This document shows, in pieces, positions 7,859 through 17,500 of a stretch of DNA of 64,000 bases; positions within the stretch are counted from its first letter, which is position 1; each line of letters begins with the position of its first letter. Location: assembly GCF_013868155.1 (NCBI RefSeq), contig NZ_JACEOG010000001.1, positions 1,364,001 through 1,428,000 on the forward strand, given 5' to 3'. The position numbers and the translations under genes were made by a program. This stretch comes from Aeromicrobium phoceense. Its GTDB lineage: Bacteria > Actinomycetota > Actinomycetes > Propionibacteriales > Nocardioidaceae. The notes beneath the pieces were generated by a model. It was not told the DNA's origin and did no database searches. It saw nothing but the letters and a program-made list of their open reading frames with translations.

Positions 7859-8464
7859 ATGACGACAGACCAGGAGCCCGCGAAGCCGACCGCGCCGGTC
7901 GTCACCGACCCCACCGAATGGGACATGTCGACGTGGCAGGGCCTGCTCGACATCGTCCGCGAGGACATGGCCTCGCACGCTCCCGGCTGGCTCGTGCCCG
8001 CCAAGCACATGCTCGCGGTGCACCGCTTCGGCGAGTGGGTCCACGCTCCCGGGCGCGGCTTCCTCGTCCGCCGCCTGGGCCGGGTGCTCTACAAGTTCGT
8101 CAACGCCGCGTACGTCCGGAACGTGCTGGGGTTCGAGGTCAGCCACGACACGGCGATCGGTCACCGCGTGGTCTTCGTCCACCAGAACGGCGTGGTGCTC
8201 CAGCCGGGCGCCGTCATCGGCGACGACTGCATGATCTACCACGGCGTCACCCTCGGCCGCCGGTGGGAGCCCGACCACGCGGAGTCGTACTACGCGCCGC
8301 CCCGGATCGGCCGCGGCGTCCACCTCGGCGTGGGCAGCGTCGTCATCGGAGCGGTGCGCGTCGGCGACGGCGCCAAGGTCGGTCCCAACGCGGTCGTCGT
8401 CACCGACGTCCCGGCCGGCGGCAGCGTGGTGTCGCCCCCCGCCCGGTCGCTGAGGCTGCGATGA
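7859..8464 (+). CDS. serine acetyltransferase-like hexapeptide acyltransferase (201 aa)
   Basis: The C-terminal half (about 85-195) is a left-handed beta-helix made of hexapeptide turns (IGHRVVFVHQNGVVLQPGAVIGDD, then IGRGVHLGVGSVVIGAVRVGDGAKVGPNAVVVTDVP). It carries the CMIYHGVTLG segment with the catalytic His of CysE-like O-acetyltransferases. The N-terminal half is helical and shorter than in CysE. An ATGA overlap with the acyl-AMP ligase and the polysaccharide context point to O-acylation of a sugar or related intermediate rather than cysteine synthesis. The real acceptor is unknown. Confidence 0.7.
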   Translation: MTTDQEPAKPTAPVVTDPTEWDMSTWQGLLDIVREDMASHAPGWLVPAKHMLAVHRFGEWVHAPGRGFLVRRLGRVLYKFVNAAYVRNVLGFEVSHDTAIGHRVVFVHQNGVVLQPGAVIGDDCMIYHGVTLGRRWEPDHAESYYAPPRIGRGVHLGVGSVVIGAVRVGDGAKVGPNAVVVTDVPAGGSVVSPPARSLRLR

Positions 8465-9864
8465 CGGGTGCCTCGTTCGCCGACCTGCTGAGGTGGACCG
8501 ACGACCCGCAGCGCGTCGCGGTGATCGACGGGGAGACCGTCCTCACGCGCGGCGACCTGTTCACGCGGGCCCTCGAGCGCGCCGAGCACATCGCGGCCAC
8601 CGTGCCGGCCGACGAGCGCGTCGCCCTGTCGGGTGCGGGGCACGAGGCCGTCGTCGACATCGTCGCGGTGCTCCTCTCGGGCCGGTCGCTCGTCATGCTG
8701 CCGCGACCCACCCCCGAGCGCACCCGCGAGCTCGCGGCGCGGTCGCGGTGCCGGTTCGACCTGGCGGCCGGCACCCTCGAGCCGTTCGGCGTCGAGCCCT
8801 CGACCGATCCGCGCCACCTCCCCGCCGACGGCGTCGACGTCGTCGGCTCGCCCGAGGCGCTGCTCCTGTTCACCTCCGGCACGACGAGCGAGCCGAAGGG
8901 CGTGCGGCTCTCGGCGCGGAACGTGGCGTGCAACGTCACCGCGGTGAACCAGGTGGTGCAGCCGTGGGACCCCGATCGGGACGTCCTCGGCTTCATCCTC
9001 GACCCGACGCACTCCTACGGGTTCTCGATGGTGCTGCTGGCGCTGATGCGCTCGGTGCCCCTGCTGATGACGTCGGGCACCCTGCCGTCGCGACCGCTCG
9101 CCGAGCTGCTCGACCATCACGGCGTGACGATCCTGCCGTGCGTCCCCTACTACCTGCGCCTCGTTGCGCGCCGCTTCACGCTCGGCGAGGACTTCGCCCC
9201 GGCCCTGCGCATGCTGCTGCTGGCCGGCGGCGGGGTGTCCGACGCCTCGCTCGCCGAGCTGACGCCGGGGTTCGGTGGCGGCACGCACCTCATGTACGGG
9301 CTCACCGAGGCCACCGCCCGGGTGGCCGTGCGGCCGCCGGGCAGCACCGCGCCGGCCGACTCCGTGGGCCTGCCCCTGCCGGGCACCACGGTCGACCTCG
9401 TCGACGCCGACGGTCGGGTCGCGATGCACGAGGAGGGACGCATCCGCGTGAACGGCCCCTCGGTCTTCATGGGCTACCTCGGCGACCCGGTGCGCGAGCC
9501 CGGCACGCCGCTGGTCACCACCGATCTCGGCCGGATGGACGCGCACGGCCACCTCACCGTGACCGGACGGCTCGCGGAGATGATCAACTTCCGCGGCAAC
9601 CGCGTCTCGGCCGTGGCGGTCGAGGCCGAGGTCGCCCGCGTCGACGGCGTGGCTGGTGCGCTGCTGCTGGCCGACGACACGGTCGAGGACGCGCAGTGCT
9701 CGCTGTTCGTCGAGCTGACGCCCGATGCCGATCGCGAGGGACTCACGCGGCGCGTGCTCGCCGCGGTCGACCCGCGCGGCCTCGTGCGCGAGGTGGTGGT
9801 GGTCGACCGCCTCGAGACCACGCGCACCGGCAAGCTGGTCAGGCGCCGCCCGGCCGGCGCCTGA
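8461..9864 (+). CDS. acyl-AMP ligase / acyl-CoA synthetase family (467 aa)
   Basis: An ANL-superfamily enzyme. The AMP-binding P-loop FTSGTTSEPKG lies at 137-147, with a MYGLTEAT motif near residue 280, a TTDLGRMD motif, and a C-terminal RTGKLVRR with the catalytic Lys at about 458. It would activate a carboxylate as acyl-AMP and load it on CoA or on a carrier protein. A free acyl carrier protein is encoded in the facing operon (12789-13037), which makes acyl-ACP loading attractive. It overlaps the acetyltransferase by ATGA and converges, with a 3-nt gap, on the NAD-synthase-like gene. The substrate acid is not evident. Confidence 0.8.
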   Translation: MTGASFADLLRWTDDPQRVAVIDGETVLTRGDLFTRALERAEHIAATVPADERVALSGAGHEAVVDIVAVLLSGRSLVMLPRPTPERTRELAARSRCRFDLAAGTLEPFGVEPSTDPRHLPADGVDVVGSPEALLLFTSGTTSEPKGVRLSARNVACNVTAVNQVVQPWDPDRDVLGFILDPTHSYGFSMVLLALMRSVPLLMTSGTLPSRPLAELLDHHGVTILPCVPYYLRLVARRFTLGEDFAPALRMLLLAGGGVSDASLAELTPGFGGGTHLMYGLTEATARVAVRPPGSTAPADSVGLPLPGTTVDLVDADGRVAMHEEGRIRVNGPSVFMGYLGDPVREPGTPLVTTDLGRMDAHGHLTVTGRLAEMINFRGNRVSAVAVEAEVARVDGVAGALLLADDTVEDAQCSLFVELTPDADREGLTRRVLAAVDPRGLVREVVVVDRLETTRTGKLVRRRPAGA

Positions 9865-9867
9865 GGC

Positions 9868-10833
9868 TCACAGCGACGTGAGCAGGTACTCGGCGTACAG
9901 CGCCCGGCGCGTGTAGAGCTCGAAGAACTTCTCCACGTCCGAGGTGCCCAGGCCGAGGCGCTCGGCGGTGGCCGCCGGGTCCTCCTGCTGGTCCCAGGCC
10001 AGCCACAGCTCGTCGTTCATGCGCACCGACGTGCCGTAGAAGTACTCCTCCTGGCTCTGCGGCGCGCTGAACGTGTCGGTCGTGGGCGGCCGCTTCTGCA
10101 CCGACTCGGGCACGCCGATGTGCGCCGCGACCTCGTAGACGTGCGACTTGAGCAGGTGGCGCAGCGGGAAGACCTCGCCGCAGCCGTCGCCGTGCTTGAC
10201 GTAGAAGCCCTGGTCGAGCTCGAGGCGGTTGGAGGTGCCCACCACGATCTGGTTGCGCTCGTCGGCGATGCGGTAGGTCGAGAGCATGCGGATGCGCTGC
10301 TTCTGGTTGGTCGCGGCCATGATCGTCAGGAAGTCGCGGCCGCCGAGGCGGTGCATCGTCTGCTCGCCGCCGCGGATCACGTTCAGCCGGAAGGACTGGA
10401 GCTGCTCGTCGTTGCCCAGCGCCGGATCGAACTCGACCGAGTAGCGGTCGCCGGCGTCCGCGTCGAACTCGGGCACGATCTTGCGGACCACCGCGAGCCG
10501 GTCGTCGTAGCAGCCGAGGGCGTCCAGCGGGGCGGTGATGTCGCGGTGCAGCAGCTCGACACCGAACGCGTCGGCGACCTCCTGCGCGTAGCCGACGGTC
10601 TCGCCCGAGCTCTCCTTGTCGGGCAGCGTCAGGGCCACGACCCGCTTCGCGCCCAGCGCGCGCACGGCCAGGCCCAGGCAGGCGGAGGAGTCGATGCCGC
10701 CGCTGAGCGCGACGATCGCCCCCGTGCGGCGGAAGTGCCGCGCGGTGTCGCGGATGGACGCGACGAGCAGGTCGGTGGTGGCGCCCACGTCCTCGAGGTC
10801 GATCCGGCGGCTCAGTTCCTGGATGTCGGTCAT
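9868..10833 (-). CDS. NAD-synthase-like ATP pyrophosphatase, stand-alone (321 aa)
   Basis: The N-type ATP-pyrophosphatase loop SGGIDSS is at 44-50, followed by the family segments LTLPDKESSGET, TNQKQRIRMLSTY and GTSNRLELDQGFYVKHGDG. These match the NAD+ synthase (NadE) amidation domain, which adenylates a carboxylate and adds ammonia. The N-terminal nitrilase-like glutaminase domain of the usual long actinobacterial NadE (about 680 aa) is absent. It is the last gene of an operon with an amidotransferase (ATGA overlap) and a carrier protein. A dedicated amidation step in this pathway, fed by ammonia from the neighbour, is therefore as likely as NAD synthesis. Confidence 0.75.
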   Translation of the reverse strand: MTDIQELSRRIDLEDVGATTDLLVASIRDTARHFRRTGAIVALSGGIDSSACLGLAVRALGAKRVVALTLPDKESSGETVGYAQEVADAFGVELLHRDITAPLDALGCYDDRLAVVRKIVPEFDADAGDRYSVEFDPALGNDEQLQSFRLNVIRGGEQTMHRLGGRDFLTIMAATNQKQRIRMLSTYRIADERNQIVVGTSNRLELDQGFYVKHGDGCGEVFPLRHLLKSHVYEVAAHIGVPESVQKRPPTTDTFSAPQSQEEYFYGTSVRMNDELWLAWDQQEDPAATAERLGLGTSDVEKFFELYTRRALYAEYLLTSL

Positions 10834-12770
10834 GCGGTTCCCCTTCGAAGGTCGGCGTCCGCGTCCGCGAAGCCGTAGGTCTGGACGAGCATCGTGGTGC
10901 TGAGGATCCACACGAGCGCGAGGTCGTCGTGGAAGCTCGTGCGGCTGCGATGGGTCTTGTCGATGAGCCACGCCACCCGACGGGGGTCGAAGACCCCGGT
11001 GTCGGCCACGGCGTCGGGCGAGAGGTACCGGTCGAGCAGGGCGCGGCCGGTGGGCGAGCGGAAGACGCCGCCCTCGGGCGCGGTGTACGGCTGCTTGACG
11101 CGCTCGGTGACCGCGGCGGGGAGGTGGGCGCGCACCGCCTCCTTGAGCACGAGCTTCTCGTTGAGGTCGTGCAGCTTCGAGGCCTCGGGCAGCGTCAGGG
11201 CGAAGTCGATGACGTCCTCGTCGAGGAACGGGTACCGGCACTCCACGCTCTGGGCCATGAACGGGCGGTCGCACTGGGTGGCCAGCAGTGAGGTGCCCAG
11301 GAAGTAGGTGGCCTCGAGGTACTGCGCCCGCTCGACCGTGGACCACCCGTGGAAGGCGTCGGGCAGCCGATCGCGGACGCGCCCGAGGGTGCCCTCGAGC
11401 GAGGTCTGCTCGCGTAGCGGCTCGGCGAGGTACTGGGTGATCCGGAAGGCCGCCGACCAGCGGTGCAGGTGGGAGAAGACGGGGTCGTCGCGCTGCTCGA
11501 GTCCGCGCTCGTAGAACGCGGCGCTCGCTCCGCGACCCAGCTGCTCCTGGTGGGCCAGCGCCTTCTCGAGCAGCCGGCCGAAGGCGGGGGAGTCGGGGTC
11601 GGCGGCCCAGGCGTCGCGGATGGACGCCACCTTGAACACGTCGTAGCCGCAGAACAGCTCGTCGGCGCCCTCGCCGCTCAGCACGGCGCGCGAGCCGCTG
11701 TGCTTGATCCGCTCGGCCAGCGCGATCGAGGACCCCGGCGCCGTGCGCATGAGCGGCAGCTCGGCGTGGCGCGTGATCAGCTCGAGGGCCGAGGCGACGG
11801 ACTCGTCGTCACACACGATCGCGTCGTGGTTCGTGCCGAAGTGCTCCGAGACGAGTGCTTGGTAGGGAGCCTCGTTGAGTCCCTCCTGGGCGAACTGGAT
11901 CGAGAAGCTGTCGATCGTCTGGTCGGGCCGGATCGAGCGCAGGGCCGCGAGCACCGCGCTGGAGTCCAGCCCACCCGACAGCAGCACGGCGGGGTCGCCG
12001 TACTGGGGGACCCGGCGCTCGACCGCGGCCGTGAGCAGCCCGAGCAGCTCCTTGGCCTGGTCGTCGACGCTGCGGTCGTCGCGCTGCTCGGCGAACTCGA
12101 AGCGCCAGTAGCGCGAGGCGGTCTCGTGGCCGTCGTGGGACTCGACGAAGCCGCCGGCCGGGACGGAGGAGACGCCGTGGAACGCCGTGCGCCCGGGGTG
12201 CAGTCCCCACAGCACCCCGGCGTCGACGATGTCGGGCAGCGACATGGGGGTGCGCAGTCCCGCGTCGGCGAACGCCTTGACCTCGGAGGCGAAGACCAGC
12301 TCGTCGGCGGGCGTCCGCGTCCAGAACAGCGGGACGATGCCGAGCCGGTCGCGCGCCAGCAGCAGCCGGCGCCGGTCGGCGTCCCAGAACGCGATCGCGA
12401 ACTGGCCGCGGAAGCGGGCGAACGCGTCGGAGCCCCACTCCATCAGGGCGTGCAGCACGACCTCGGTGTCACCGGAGGTGCGGAACGTGTGCCCGACGCC
12501 CTCCAGCGCGGACCGCAGCTCGGCGAAGTTGTAGACCTCGCCGTTGAACGACAGGAGGTAGCGCCCGGCGTCGTCGGCCATCGGCTGGCGCGACGTGGGC
12601 TTGTCGACCAGCGCGAGCCGGACCGTGCCGAAGTGCGCGGCGCCCGAGCTGGTGGAGAGGCTCTCGTCCGGGCCGCGGTGCGCGATGCTGGCCAGCATCC
12701 GCTCCACCGACCGGAGTCGGTGGGCGTCGTCGTGGGACGCCGGTGCGACGATCCCCGCAATTCCGCACAT
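10830..12770 (-). CDS. asparagine-synthetase-like glutamine amidotransferase (646 aa)
   Basis: It starts MCGIAGI, so Cys2 is the class II glutaminase nucleophile. The FNGEVYNF glutamine-pocket motif lies in the N-terminal domain. A second domain has the ATP-pyrophosphatase loop LLSGGLDSSAVL (about 265) and the SGEGADELFCGYD motif. All residues for glutamine-driven amide formation seem present. Its place between a carrier protein and a NAD-synthase-like enzyme, amid polysaccharide genes, suggests amidation of a sugar acid or carrier-bound acyl group rather than asparagine supply. Similar AsnB-type amidotransferases paired with acyl-AMP ligases are known from exosortase-associated exopolysaccharide loci; no exosortase is seen here. 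Confidence 0.85.
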   Translation of the reverse strand: MCGIAGIVAPASHDDAHRLRSVERMLASIAHRGPDESLSTSSGAAHFGTVRLALVDKPTSRQPMADDAGRYLLSFNGEVYNFAELRSALEGVGHTFRTSGDTEVVLHALMEWGSDAFARFRGQFAIAFWDADRRRLLLARDRLGIVPLFWTRTPADELVFASEVKAFADAGLRTPMSLPDIVDAGVLWGLHPGRTAFHGVSSVPAGGFVESHDGHETASRYWRFEFAEQRDDRSVDDQAKELLGLLTAAVERRVPQYGDPAVLLSGGLDSSAVLAALRSIRPDQTIDSFSIQFAQEGLNEAPYQALVSEHFGTNHDAIVCDDESVASALELITRHAELPLMRTAPGSSIALAERIKHSGSRAVLSGEGADELFCGYDVFKVASIRDAWAADPDSPAFGRLLEKALAHQEQLGRGASAAFYERGLEQRDDPVFSHLHRWSAAFRITQYLAEPLREQTSLEGTLGRVRDRLPDAFHGWSTVERAQYLEATYFLGTSLLATQCDRPFMAQSVECRYPFLDEDVIDFALTLPEASKLHDLNEKLVLKEAVRAHLPAAVTERVKQPYTAPEGGVFRSPTGRALLDRYLSPDAVADTGVFDPRRVAWLIDKTHRSRTSFHDDLALVWILSTTMLVQTYGFADADADLRRGTA

Positions 12771-12788
12771 GGCCGGTCCGGTGGCGAA

Positions 12789-13037
12789 TCAGCTGTGCTG
12801 CACGATGAAGTCGACGACGGAGTCCACGGACGCGAAGGTGGCCCGGGTCTCCTCCTCGGCGGCGAGGGGCCGCCCGATGCGGTCCTCGACGAACACGGCG
12901 ACCTCGGCGATGCCGAGGGAGTCCAGGACGTCGTCCACGAGGGGGGAGTCGTCCTTCAGCTCGTCCGGATCGAGGGGAATGAGCTCTCCGAGGATCAACT
13001 CGCGCAGCTCGGTCACGAGCTCTTCTCGCGTGGCCAT
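12789..13037 (-). CDS. acyl carrier protein (82 aa)
   Basis: A small, acidic, four-helix carrier. The DVLDSLGIAEV motif places the phosphopantetheine Ser at residue 40. The ATG at 13037 has a strong ribosome binding site (AAAGGAG, 13043-13049), better than the longer in-frame start. First gene of the operon that continues, 18 nt later, into the amidotransferase and then the NAD-synthase-like gene. With the facing acyl ligase it probably carries an activated acyl or amidated intermediate. An AcpS-type transferase that could prime it is encoded at 14076-14462. Confidence 0.85.
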   Translation of the reverse strand: MATREELVTELRELILGELIPLDPDELKDDSPLVDDVLDSLGIAEVAVFVEDRIGRPLAAEEETRATFASVDSVVDFIVQHS

Positions 13038-13157
13038 GGGCACTCCTTTACCTTCTGTCACACCTGCCGGTGCCAGCCCGGGGTCGACCGTCCCGGTGTC
13101 CGGACACTACCAGTCGAATTACGGGGAATTCATGGGTTTCCGGCAACGGTCGGACGG

Positions 13158-13163
13158 TACGAT
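13158..13163 (+). promoter_or_regulatory. candidate -10 element (TACGAT)
   Basis: TACGAT lies about 75 nt upstream of the SGNH-like gene, in the 200-bp divergent gap. The gene also has a clear ribosome binding site, so a leadered transcript is expected. Confidence 0.3.
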
Positions 13164-13239
13164 CGGGGCACCGGATCACGTATCTCCCACGAGTCCCGCG
13201 GCTCCTTGGTGATACCACCGCGACGAGAGGAGTTCGACG

Positions 13240-14079
13240 ATGCGCAAGGCCTGGGTCATCCTGGTGGCGCTGCTGGCCGCCGTCGCCCTCGCCGCGGGCA
13301 TCGGGATCGCCGTCGCGGCCGACGTCGACGAGGTCGCCGGCGAACCCTTCACCCCCGTCGAGGCGAGCGAGGCCGACATGGAATCACTGGGCGACACCAA
13401 GGTCTTCTTCGCGCACCAGTCGGTGGGCGACGACGTCCTGCGCGGGATTGGGCTGATCCACGAGCAGGAGGGCCTGCCCGCTCCCGAGGTCACCGAGGCC
13501 ACGTCCGTCGCGGGTCCGGGCATCACCCACATGCACGTCGGCACCAACGGCGATCCGCTCGGCAAGATCAAGGAGTTCGACTCCGTGGTCCGTGCCGGGG
13601 TCGGCGACCAGGCCGACGTCGTCGTGTTCAAGCTCTGCTACGTCGACCTGTGGGCGTCCTCCGACCTCGACGAGGTCTTCACGGCCTACCGCGACACGCT
13701 GCGCTCGCTGCAGGAGGCCTACCCGGACACCACGTTCGTCGCCACGACCGAGCCGGTCACCACGCGACGCAGCTGGAAGGGCTGGGTCAAGAAGGCGATC
13801 GGGCGCGACGACGGCCTCGCGAACGAGAACAACGTCGCCCGCGAGCGCTACAACCAGATGATCCGCGCGGAGTTCTCCGAGCCGGGCGGGCTGTGGGACG
13901 TCGCCGCGATGCAGTCCACGACACCCTCGGGCGAGCGGGTCGCGGCCTCCGAGGACGGCCAGACCTTCTACTCCCTCTACGACGGGTACGCCCGCGATCC
14001 CGGCCACCTGAACGAGGCCGGCAGCATCGTCGCCGCCCACAGCTTCCTGGCCACGGTGGCGGCGGCGAACCGGTCGTGA
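13240..14079 (+). CDS. secreted or membrane-anchored SGNH-like protein (279 aa)
   Basis: An N-terminal hydrophobic segment (residues 5-27) is a signal sequence or anchor. The body opens with KVFFAHQSVGDDVLRGI, a variant of the block I region of SGNH/GDSL proteins, and ends with DPGHLNEAGSIVAAHSF, which matches block V (D-x-x-H). The usual GDS nucleophile is replaced by HQSVG, in which Ser may serve. An esterase or acetyltransferase acting outside the membrane on the polymer is possible. Ribosome binding site GAGAGGAG about 9 nt upstream. The stop overlaps the acpS start. Confidence 0.5.
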   Translation: MRKAWVILVALLAAVALAAGIGIAVAADVDEVAGEPFTPVEASEADMESLGDTKVFFAHQSVGDDVLRGIGLIHEQEGLPAPEVTEATSVAGPGITHMHVGTNGDPLGKIKEFDSVVRAGVGDQADVVVFKLCYVDLWASSDLDEVFTAYRDTLRSLQEAYPDTTFVATTEPVTTRRSWKGWVKKAIGRDDGLANENNVARERYNQMIRAEFSEPGGLWDVAAMQSTTPSGERVAASEDGQTFYSLYDGYARDPGHLNEAGSIVAAHSFLATVAAANRS

Positions 14080-14462
14080 CCCCCGGCGTCGCCTGCGGGG
14101 TCGACATCGTGTCGGTCGCCCGCATCCGGGCCGCCGTGGAGCGCTCGGGCCCCCGGTTCCTGCAGAAGTACTGGACCGAGGACGAGCTGGCCTACTGCGC
14201 GGGGCGGCCCGAGCGACTGGCAGCCCGGTGGGCGGCGAAGGAGGCCGTGATGAAGGTCCTGGAGGGCGGCTTCGACCGGTTCGACCCGCTCTCGATCGAG
14301 GTGCGCCGCGACGTCGGGGGAGTCCCGCGGCTCGAGCTCGCGGCTGCCGCCGCCGACCACGCGCGCGAGGTCGGCCTCGCATCGTGGTCCCTCTCGCTCT
14401 CGCACGAGCAGGAGCACGCGATCGCGATGGTCACGGCACTGCGCTGGCCCCCGTCGTCCTGA
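14076..14462 (+). CDS. acpS: holo-[acyl-carrier-protein] synthase (128 aa)
   Basis: A Sfp/AcpS-superfamily phosphopantetheinyl transferase of the short AcpS type. The first metal-binding motif GVDIVSVARI is at 8-17 and the second, RWAAKEAVMKVL, at about 51-62. It moves 4'-phosphopantetheine from CoA to a carrier-protein Ser. The GTG start overlaps the TGA of the SGNH-like gene (GTGA), so the two are translated together. It lies about 1 kb from the acyl carrier protein gene, so it may serve that carrier as well as the fatty-acid synthase. Confidence 0.85.
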   Translation: MTPGVACGVDIVSVARIRAAVERSGPRFLQKYWTEDELAYCAGRPERLAARWAAKEAVMKVLEGGFDRFDPLSIEVRRDVGGVPRLELAAAAADHAREVGLASWSLSLSHEQEHAIAMVTALRWPPSS

Positions 14463-14497
14463 GGCTCGCCCGGCGGGTCCCGCGCGGTCCCAGCCCG

Positions 14498-14503
14498 TAG
14501 GCT
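14498..14503 (+). promoter_or_regulatory. -10 element (TAGGCT) for mfd
   Basis: TAGGCT ends 9 nt before the mfd ATG, so only a very short leader is expected. Confidence 0.4.
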
Positions 14504-14512
14504 TGACAGGCC

Positions 14513-17500
14513 ATGGCACAACCTGAACTGACCGCGGCGGTCGCCGCTGAACCCCATCTCCTCGAGTTCGCCTCCGCCCTGCGCGGAGGTGCCGCGACGG
14601 CGCAGCTGACGGCTCCTCCCGCGTTCCACCCGTTCGTCGCCGCGGCCCTGTCCGGCGACGAGTCCGTCGTCGTGGCCGTGACCGCCACCGAGCGCGAGGC
14701 CGACGACCTGGCTGCCGCGGTCGGCGCCCTGATCGGCCCCGAGCTGGTCGCGTCGTTCCCCGCGTGGGAGACGCTGCCCCACGAGCGGCTGTCGCCGCGC
14801 TCGGACACCGTGGGCCGGCGGCTCGCCGTGCTGCGCCGCGTCGTCCACGGCGGCGACGAGCGCCCGCGCGTCGTGGTGGCGCCGATCCGGTCGATGCTGC
14901 AGCCGCAGGTCAAGGGGCTGGCCGACCTCGAGCCGGTCGAGCTGCGCGCCGGCCAGGACGTCGAGCTCGACGACATCGTCGCCCGCCTGGCCGCAGCCGC
15001 CTACACCCGCGTCGACCTGGTCGAGCGGCGCGGCGAGTTCGCCGTCCGCGGTGGCATCGTCGACGTCTTCCCGCCCACCGAGGACCACCCGCTGCGCGTG
15101 GAGTTCTGGGGCGACACGGTCGACGAGATCCGGCGCTTCGCCGTGGCCGACCAGCGCACCCTCGAGCCGGTCGACCGGCTGTGGGCGGCGCCGTGCCGCG
15201 AGCTGCTGCTCACCGACGAGGTCCGCGCCGCCGCCGCGCGGTACGCCGTGAGCCACCCCTCGCTGGCCGAGCTCTTCACGAAGCTGTCGGAGGGTCACGC
15301 GGTCGAGGGCATGGAGTCGCTGGCCCCCGTGCTGGCGGGGGAGATGGAGCTGTTCGTCGACCTGCTGCCGCCGGGGTCGACGATCGTGACGTCCGAGCCC
15401 GAGCGGATCAAGGCGCGCGCCGCCGACCTGTTCGCCACCAGCGAGGAGTTCCTCGCCGCGTCGTGGGCCACGGCTGCCGGCGGCGGCGAGAGCCCGATCG
15501 ACCTCGGCTCGGCGGGCTTCCACGAGCTCGACGACGTCCGCGAGCACGCCGCGAAGCTCGGCCTGGGCTGGGGCGAGGTCTCCTCCTTCGCCCTCGACGA
15601 GTCGCACGTCGTGCAGGCCGAGCCGGCCCCGCAGTACCGCGGTGACACCGAGGCGGCGTTCGCCGACATCGTGAAGTGGCGGGCCGAGGGCCGCCACCTC
15701 GTCCTCGTGGCCCCGGCGCACGGGCAGGCCCAGCGCACCGTGGAGTGGCTCGCCGAGCACGACGTCCCCGGCGCCATCGTCGACCGTGCCGACGGGTCCG
15801 ACGGCATCGAGCGCGGCGTCGTCCAGGTGATCTGCGCCGAGATCGGGCACGGGTTCGTCTCGGACTCGCTCGGCCTCGTCCTGCTGACGCGCGACGACCT
15901 CGTGGGCCAGCGCGCCGTCGAGCGCACGACGAAGTCGATGCCCGCGAGGCGCCGGCGGCAGATCGACCCCCTCGAGCTCAAGCCCGGCGACGCCGTCGTC
16001 CACGAGCAGCACGGCGTCGCCCGCTACGTCGAGCTGGTCAACCGCGTCGTCCACGGCGCGGCCCGCGAGTACCTCGTGCTCGAGTACGCGCCCAGCAAGC
16101 GCGGCCAGCCCGCCGACCGGCTGTTCGTCCCGATGGACCAGCTCGACCAGGTCAGCCGCTACATCGGCGGCGAGTCGCCGTCGCTCGACCGACTCGGCGG
16201 TGGCGACTGGTCGAACCGCAAGTCCAGGGCCCGCAAGGCGGTGCGCCAGATCGCCGACGAGCTGATCAAGCTCTACGCCGCGCGCCAGTCCACGAAGGGT
16301 CACGCCTTCGGCCCCGACACCCCGTGGCAGGCCGAGCTCGAGGACGCGTTCGCGCATGTCGAGACCCCCGACCAGCTCGCCACGATCGACGAGGTCAAGC
16401 GCGACATGGAGCGCACCGTCCCGATGGACCGCCTCGTGTGCGGCGACGTCGGCTACGGCAAGACCGAGATCGCCGTCCGCGCGGCGTTCAAGGCGATCCA
16501 GGACGGCAAGCAGGTCATCCTGCTGGTGCCCACGACGCTGCTCGTGCAGCAGCACTACGCCACGTTCGCCGAGCGCTTCGGCCAGTTCCCGGTCACGATC
16601 CGGCCGCTGTCGCGGTTCCAGAGCGACAAGGAGTCCAAGGCCACCCTCGAGGGGCTGGCCGACGGCTCCGTCGACCTCGTCATCGGCACCCACCGGCTGC
16701 TCCAGCCCGGCGTGCGGATCAAGGACCTCGGGCTCGTCATCGTCGACGAGGAGCAGCGCTTCGGTGTCGAGCACAAGGAGGCGCTCAAGCACCTGCGCGC
16801 CGCCGTGGACGTGCTGAGCATGTCGGCCACCCCGATCCCGCGCACGCTCGAGATGGCCGTCACCGGCATCCGTGAGATGAGCACCATCGCCACCCCACCG
16901 GAGGAGCGCCACCCGGTGCTCTCCTTCGTCGGTCCGTACGAGGACAAGCAGGTGACGGCAGCGATCCGTCGCGAGCTGCTGCGCGAGGGCCAGGTCTTCT
17001 ACCTGCACAACCGCGTGCAGAGCATGGACAAGACCGCCGCCCACATCCGCGAGCTCGTGCCCGAGGCCCGCGTGGCCGTGGCCCACGGCAAGATGGGCGA
17101 GCACCAGCTCGAGGAGGTCATGGTCGCCTTCTGGGAGAAGCGCTTCGACGTCCTGGTCTGCACCACGATCGTTGAGTCGGGCCTCGACGTGTCGAACGCC
17201 AACACGATGCTCATCGAGCGCGCCGACACCCTCGGCCTCTCGCAGCTGCACCAGCTGCGCGGCCGCGTCGGCCGTGGCCGCGAGCGCGCGTACGCCTACT
17301 TCCTCTACCCGCCCGACAAGCCGCTCACCGAGACGGCGCACGACCGGCTCGTCACGATCGCCCAGCACTCCGAGCTCGGCGGCGGCATGGCCGTGGCGAT
17401 GAAGGACCTCGAGATCCGCGGTGCGGGCAACCTGCTCGGCGGCGAGCAGTCCGGGCACATCGCCGACGTCGGCTTCGACCTCTACATCCGGCTCGTCGGC

